Assembly: GCA_947631485.1 (NCBI GenBank) | Contig: CANRLJ010000001.1 | Location: forward strand, 1-19,989 | DNA: 19,989 bases | DNA from: an uncultured Clostridia bacterium | GTDB lineage: Bacteria; Bacillota; Clostridia; Christensenellales; UBA1242 | Direction of reading: 5' to 3' | Part shown: positions 17,901 to 19,989 of the stretch, piece by piece | Numbering within the stretch: the stretch's first letter is position 1 | How the letters are laid out: each line of letters opens with the position of its first letter | Made by a program: the position numbers and the translations under genes | The notes under the pieces: model-generated | The model's input: only the letters and a program-made list of their open reading frames with translations | What the model was told of the DNA's origin: nothing | Database searches by the model: none

Positions 17901-19989
17901 TTCCTTATATTGTATATAAAGCATATCGCCATTATAGAGCAAATCCACAACATCCTTGCCAATGTGCAGTCCGTTTATTTCAAATTGTTTGTTTAACAAA
18001 TCGACAAATGCATTTCCTGCAAGGTCAATGTTGTTGTATCTCAAAGCAAATGAAAACTCAAACACTTTGCCTTCAACATAAGTCTTAACAGCCTCAACCT
18101 TTTCAAGAACATTGTTTAGGTTTTCGGTCTGAACAGGAAGGACAATCTTTTCGTCCACAACAGAAATTGACAAATCAATGTCCACATCTGTGTCATACAG
18201 CACAGAGATGTCTGCCACCTGTCTGCCGCCCTCTTCTTGCACCTGAACATCCTCAAACATTGAGGTTGTTATGCTGACATCAAACTTCACAAGTTCTGCC
18301 AAGATTTTTTTGATTTGAACTATCACATCTTTGACAACTTCTTCTTTGGCTGTTGGAAGAAGGGCCTTGATTTTGGTTGTGTATTCATCCAACTCTGCAA
18401 GCGAGCCAGTCACAACAACCTTGTGTTTTTCAGATTCCGTTCCGATATTTTCATCCTGACCGATGACAAGATATACATTGCCTTCGCCCTCGGCGTTTTC
18501 AGTAGGATATTTGTAGTTTAAATACAACTCAACATCCTCTTCAAATGCCTTGGCACAAATCTTTGCAAGCACGCCTTCGTCACTCAGATTTACAACATAA
18601 TTTCCGGCAATCTCTTCGCCTTTAAGATTTAAACCAATTTCGCCACCAAAAGATTTTGCCGTCAAAATTTCGTCAACCAATTCTTCAAGTTTCAAAAGTG
18701 CATCAACATCCTTGTATGAAGAGCCGTCAAATTCAAACCCCTCACTTGCAATGTCAAAGTTGACATCCAAATCTGCGTTGTTCAAATTCACAGAAATGTC
18801 TTTCAGGATGTATGTGTCTTTTTCAACAATTTGGGTCTGTGGCTCTTGCATCTCGTCCGAACTTTCAACTTGCTCTTCCACATAAATTTTCTGTGTTGCT
18901 CTTTCAAACACCACACTTTGGCCATCGTCCCAAAGAATTTTGTAGGTGTCTCCGTCAAATTCCGAAGCAGATGGGAACACTTGCAAAACATTTTCTGCAC
19001 CCATCAATTCCTTTAATTTCTGCAAAATTGTGGTTTTGGAGTCTTCCTTGTTGATTTTTTCTTCAAATGCGGTCAAAAATTTGTTCAATGCCGCTTCTGT
19101 GTCAGAGTCAAAATGCTTTTCCAAAAGCCTATCCAAAGCCTCAACCCACTTTCCGTCTGTGCCAACCTTAAACTTGACATCGTCAGCAGAAAGATAGATG
19201 GAGTCGTCTGCATACACAATCTTAATTGCCAAGCCGTCAATCGTTGTTTCAACAAGCACTCTTGGACTGTCTTTCTTATCAACAACAAAGCTTGCCTTGT
19301 ATGTTTTGTCATCTTTCAATTTAAATGTGGCGTTTCCTGTGATGTAATCATTTTGTGCAAACAGATTTTCGCCGTAAGCCACAAATTGGTTTATTGGTGT
19401 AAGGTCAACAAACTCCTGCACCTGTGGCTCTTCGACAACAATCTTGCTGCTGTTCATCAAAACGCTTGGGGCGTTCAGTTTGATGGCAAAGTCACCATAG
19501 TTTATCTGTTTGATTTCCACAGAGGTTATGTTGTAGTTTTGGTCTGTCTGAATAATTCCTCTGAGGATTCTGTTTCCTGGCGCAATATCAAATTCATAGC
19601 CACCATTTTTCAGTTTTTTAAGGTTTTTGCCAAGTTCTGACAGATTAAGTTCGTCAATTCTAAAGCCCAAAAAGTCAAACAGTTTGTCTGTCAACCCGTC
19701 AATGTCAAAAGGCAAGTTGTTTTTGATTACATCCAAAACAAATGACAGGTCGATGTTAACATTGGCGTCAACAGATGCCTTTGTATCAATTTTGTATGTT
19801 TTGTCGTCAATCCCAACATAAAGTGTGTTTCCAAGATTGTTCACCCAAATGTGTGAAAGCACATCTGACTTGTCTATTGTCAAAGTTCCAGAAATTGGGT
19901 CGGTGTTGACATTTCTATAAAAATTCAAATCAACATCAATGCCACTTTGACCGTCATAAACGACATAGCCCCCAACCGCAAGGTTGAGG
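11958..19989 (-). CDS. Giant modular beta-rich protein with C-terminal InlB-B-like repeats (partial)
   Basis: At least 2676 residues are visible. The frame stays open to the right edge of the window, so the start, any signal peptide and the promoter are outside; a TTG at 19926-19928 is internal and not the start. The first ~2100 visible residues are repetitive, acidic and low in cysteine. Short amphipathic strands of the type 'LYI-x-L-x-x-hKVKh' alternate with helices such as 'DLLxxLxxxLG', about every 200-300 residues. No catalytic motif stands out. The last ~540 residues contain about five copies of a beta-grasp-like repeat recognised by 'FEGWW-T-P-NFEEGT...DLTLYAKW', as in InlB B-repeats and the Listeria-Bacteroides repeat family of surface proteins. 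The protein ends VITLYAYWEKTGE with no LPXTG motif, transmembrane helix or charged tail. It is convergent with metG. It is probably an exported surface protein of a gut-type Bacillota, with function unknown. Confidence 0.93.
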   Translation of the reverse strand, partial: LNLAVGGYVVYDGQSGIDVDLNFYRNVNTDPISGTLTIDKSDVLSHIWVNNLGNTLYVGIDDKTYKIDTKASVDANVNIDLSFVLDVIKNNLPFDIDGLTDKLFDFLGFRIDELNLSELGKNLKKLKNGGYEFDIAPGNRILRGIIQTDQNYNITSVEIKQINYGDFAIKLNAPSVLMNSSKIVVEEPQVQEFVDLTPINQFVAYGENLFAQNDYITGNATFKLKDDKTYKASFVVDKKDSPRVLVETTIDGLAIKIVYADDSIYLSADDVKFKVGTDGKWVEALDRLLEKHFDSDTEAALNKFLTAFEEKINKEDSKTTILQKLKELMGAENVLQVFPSASEFDGDTYKILWDDGQSVVFERATQKIYVEEQVESSDEMQEPQTQIVEKDTYILKDISVNLNNADLDVNFDIASEGFEFDGSSYKDVDALLKLEELVDEILTAKSFGGEIGLNLKGEEIAGNYVVNLSDEGVLAKICAKAFEEDVELYLNYKYPTENAEGEGNVYLVIGQDENIGTESEKHKVVVTGSLAELDEYTTKIKALLPTAKEEVVKDVIVQIKKILAELVKFDVSITTSMFEDVQVQEEGGRQVADISVLYDTDVDIDLSISVVDEKIVLPVQTENLNNVLEKVEAVKTYVEGKVFEFSFALRYNNIDLAGNAFVDLLNKQFEINGLHIGKDVVDLLYNGDMLYIQYKEENKEELNKIKVDISEVVGEKDQTSLMSVIKAIIAKLGDDEEETEALSEFLVAMFGEDLSQTKLSAILERIVVDVNGSIDDLKFGINFMNFEGSGEVLLDGSNVSGLDVSVKEKEKKALTLHAEVKEFATAFESLEGFYNLISSHKGEVVVSVFGKDLTFNVEVDLVDKLYLKLYGTVFDTNVKVIVLNDKLSVQIDEFVAVGEIDKALIEQIKALISQNHKEYIDILNSINTKTFNLLSLVYITEENELMFSKQMENLSVAATLKEDNVVVENPAEAGNKLTDLISVVKNILDYVNTGVFGAEFDVIYNKTESKDGLALDGEIVFARGVQQTDEQGNKLFDKSGKPIMKTYDEMLVTIRNFLGEPVYIRMHFDETLQQNILYITLSNIKVKFELPKETASEEEKQEIAEQVEGAVKDTFGVDINFGVLQNVIDLFKLDVADLFDAIKLGLSGSLAELSFTLDTKGKAVETQDPLLGGTLKFVDGKLSADGSIALSVYGNYLSGSVGLLEGESMPPFVAENYTQHKDYISALLEPARLVEKIGEEAKVAEDIYVFTSDLAFRYMFSDFYGKITVMLVKDVAYQKSFGSLRPVVQLYTTSLGLETYVYLLDQVIDGNIKHMIYVDVDGLQIKTELSEESITRIMDFIQQDLGISFNKDEKKEAAVEAETAKEAFRVVLPMLTKIFARWTEIAKDESMLRNGIQIDVDGKLVYAEASWFENIFAQVLFDLTQGIVPQEVVLGANITDGNTKPFDGETKYPTDANGDPLQWHLKDEHGNNLEIAQTEQLNFAAYLTNIVLGTDEQIDKKFGGELVDGATNHKNIVSLQGFEGKLVPLEEFHDIEEVMQAVKAVYDYYKSFNYKIVIEKSEKESINLGDTEITNIGADITVEVAKLEGVSNPSGIKLFKGRSLKVQAYLDFTISSKDATGAWSTPVRHMVDILYDSQGDGLYVSYTHGRNIGSKKFRAFIKNESMSDLIAMVVSMLNLNLGEEVEEELNILGKNTTDFTFIQKLLGLEKVDASGDMTKVSNLLNDITSGLHMLKSLRLNKADTDGTMSLVAGLDLTNFDAKQGDKSLTDISINLLKTGEKEYKLDCINIVDDELINLKVQFKPFEASYNYLENNKPADHIDFSTLPSFADTIVNTISSRGLNLHMEFTQDKPVVDLHLGEIFGKNIDVTLALGIDLRIEEDGDGDPYVYAEVDVPSVFDVTYNKGLFGDTYTEYCNGFDRRISQVEFKKNRLYITQTSYNCDKKSSANYDGKKGYLYGDSGWDYDAKDIGDNIMTILAQVMGFTDGVKNALAEYIASIHPEPTIEEAIISYTRTQSKNAYNYCMTLNGVNLTSVKSFGDIVLTIGTTDFTGNNVYKRRGHDVTYIDSLDVATSIKKDDGSDLVKLALNLGSVKGEKGETIYVYTPNNGKSTATFFTNDKYRLDYEKSSFITFVENGGKQLKDLYQWVGTQITLPTYTDPIIIDDPDVTKTKTTKTFEGWWTTPNFEEGTEFKETVMPEEDIVLYAKWHTVVEYYRGVHFVTNDDEIQQSQTDAYDLEGKQFNLPDYGQIVRDDPQTERWTRKFEGWWATPNFEEGTQYFADTIPVGADLTLYAKWSDTHEKYYSLKFVVNNDQISGQQKYSDKRVIEKSSFEIPTPAEDEIIIKRVGDKMEYYKFAGWWTTETFEDGTKFESGFMPSADLTLFAKWEKYDEKDIFKIVLKDNGQVVDDTLEGVVDTKIDLTNGTKVVTNDTNGRNTQFYFDELYASQLVSDDDFTITEDEFEQLDNATLEVHIRNWYKFTTKDALKNTENTIYLLQGEQHHVDDLAYYEDDSADGQYRQYHTFEGWWTSDNYVYATQISDFAMRNYDFTVYSKWNTTQKHYYTINFDLRWYAQSDFWHGWVDNDTHNVVTKSLAPIKRFLGDEITLSGFVAECKGYKFALEGDVSYAGIYSSTSWGLQPWGHRPSTKGFTSYTVKAEDAKDYVITLYAYWEKTGE
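11961..13620 (-). repeat. Protein-level InlB-B-like repeats in the giant gene
   Basis: Successive copies end at the Trp codon of (Y/F)AKW or a variant. These Trp codons lie at 13365-13367, 13101-13103, 12828-12830 and 12324-12326, and the last, degenerate copy ends in LYAYW near the C-terminus. Copies 1-3 are spaced about 265-275 bp apart and share GWW(T/A)T-x-x-FE-x-GT. Copy 4 has a longer N-terminal part with no GWW of its own before a copy reading TFEGWWTSDNY. DNA identity between copies is modest, so these are old duplications. Confidence 0.85.

Noticed and set aside
19926..19989. Gene start of the giant protein at TTG 19926-19928
   Set aside because: The frame continues without a stop to the right edge (..LAVGGYVVYDGQSGIDVDL..) in the same compositional style, so the gene is simply cut by the window.

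Overview
The window looks like chromosomal DNA from an AT-rich Gram-positive bacterium. An uncultured, host-associated Clostridia-like Bacillota lineage is my best guess. The reasons are an adjacent gyrB-gyrA pair, a HelD-type helicase, strong AGGAGG-like ribosome binding sites, many intrinsic terminators and a giant protein ending in InlB-type 'GWW...LYAKW' repeats. TGG is used for Trp and the standard code reads every gene cleanly. The taxon is inference; no 16S or ribosomal protein gene is present.

Layout. Bases 1-453 are a tandem array of about 108-bp units. Each unit carries the 3' end of a tRNA (T-arm, 3' acceptor strand, discriminator, CCA) followed by a strong intrinsic terminator. 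A further, unrelated terminator closes the array. A promoter then drives an orphan alpha/beta-hydrolase-like gene (569-1645) with its own terminator. Next come gyrB (1791-3794), gyrA (3895-6450) and a helD-like helicase gene (6483-8504), all on the + strand and closely spaced. A 370-bp gene-free region (8505-8874) holds two perfect DnaA boxes, near-boxes, AT-rich inverted repeats and tandem promoters. It is followed by hisS (8875-10179) and metG (10215-11906). A bidirectional terminator separates metG from a convergent giant gene on the - strand (11958 to beyond the right edge). That gene encodes at least 2676 residues of repetitive beta-rich modules ending in about five InlB-B-like repeats.

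How the genes fit together. gyrB, gyrA and helD form a DNA-topology and transcription-recycling cluster: gyrase removes the positive supercoils made by transcription, and HelD-family proteins release stalled RNA polymerase. hisS and metG form a small aminoacyl-tRNA synthetase operon. The giant protein is probably exported or at the cell surface, but its N-terminus and any signal peptide lie outside the window.

The most unusual items are the tRNA-3'-end/terminator array, whose units also carry a TATAAT hexamer and may be autonomous small-RNA genes; the DnaA-box cluster overlapping the hisS promoters; and the giant modular protein, which has no visible C-terminal anchor.
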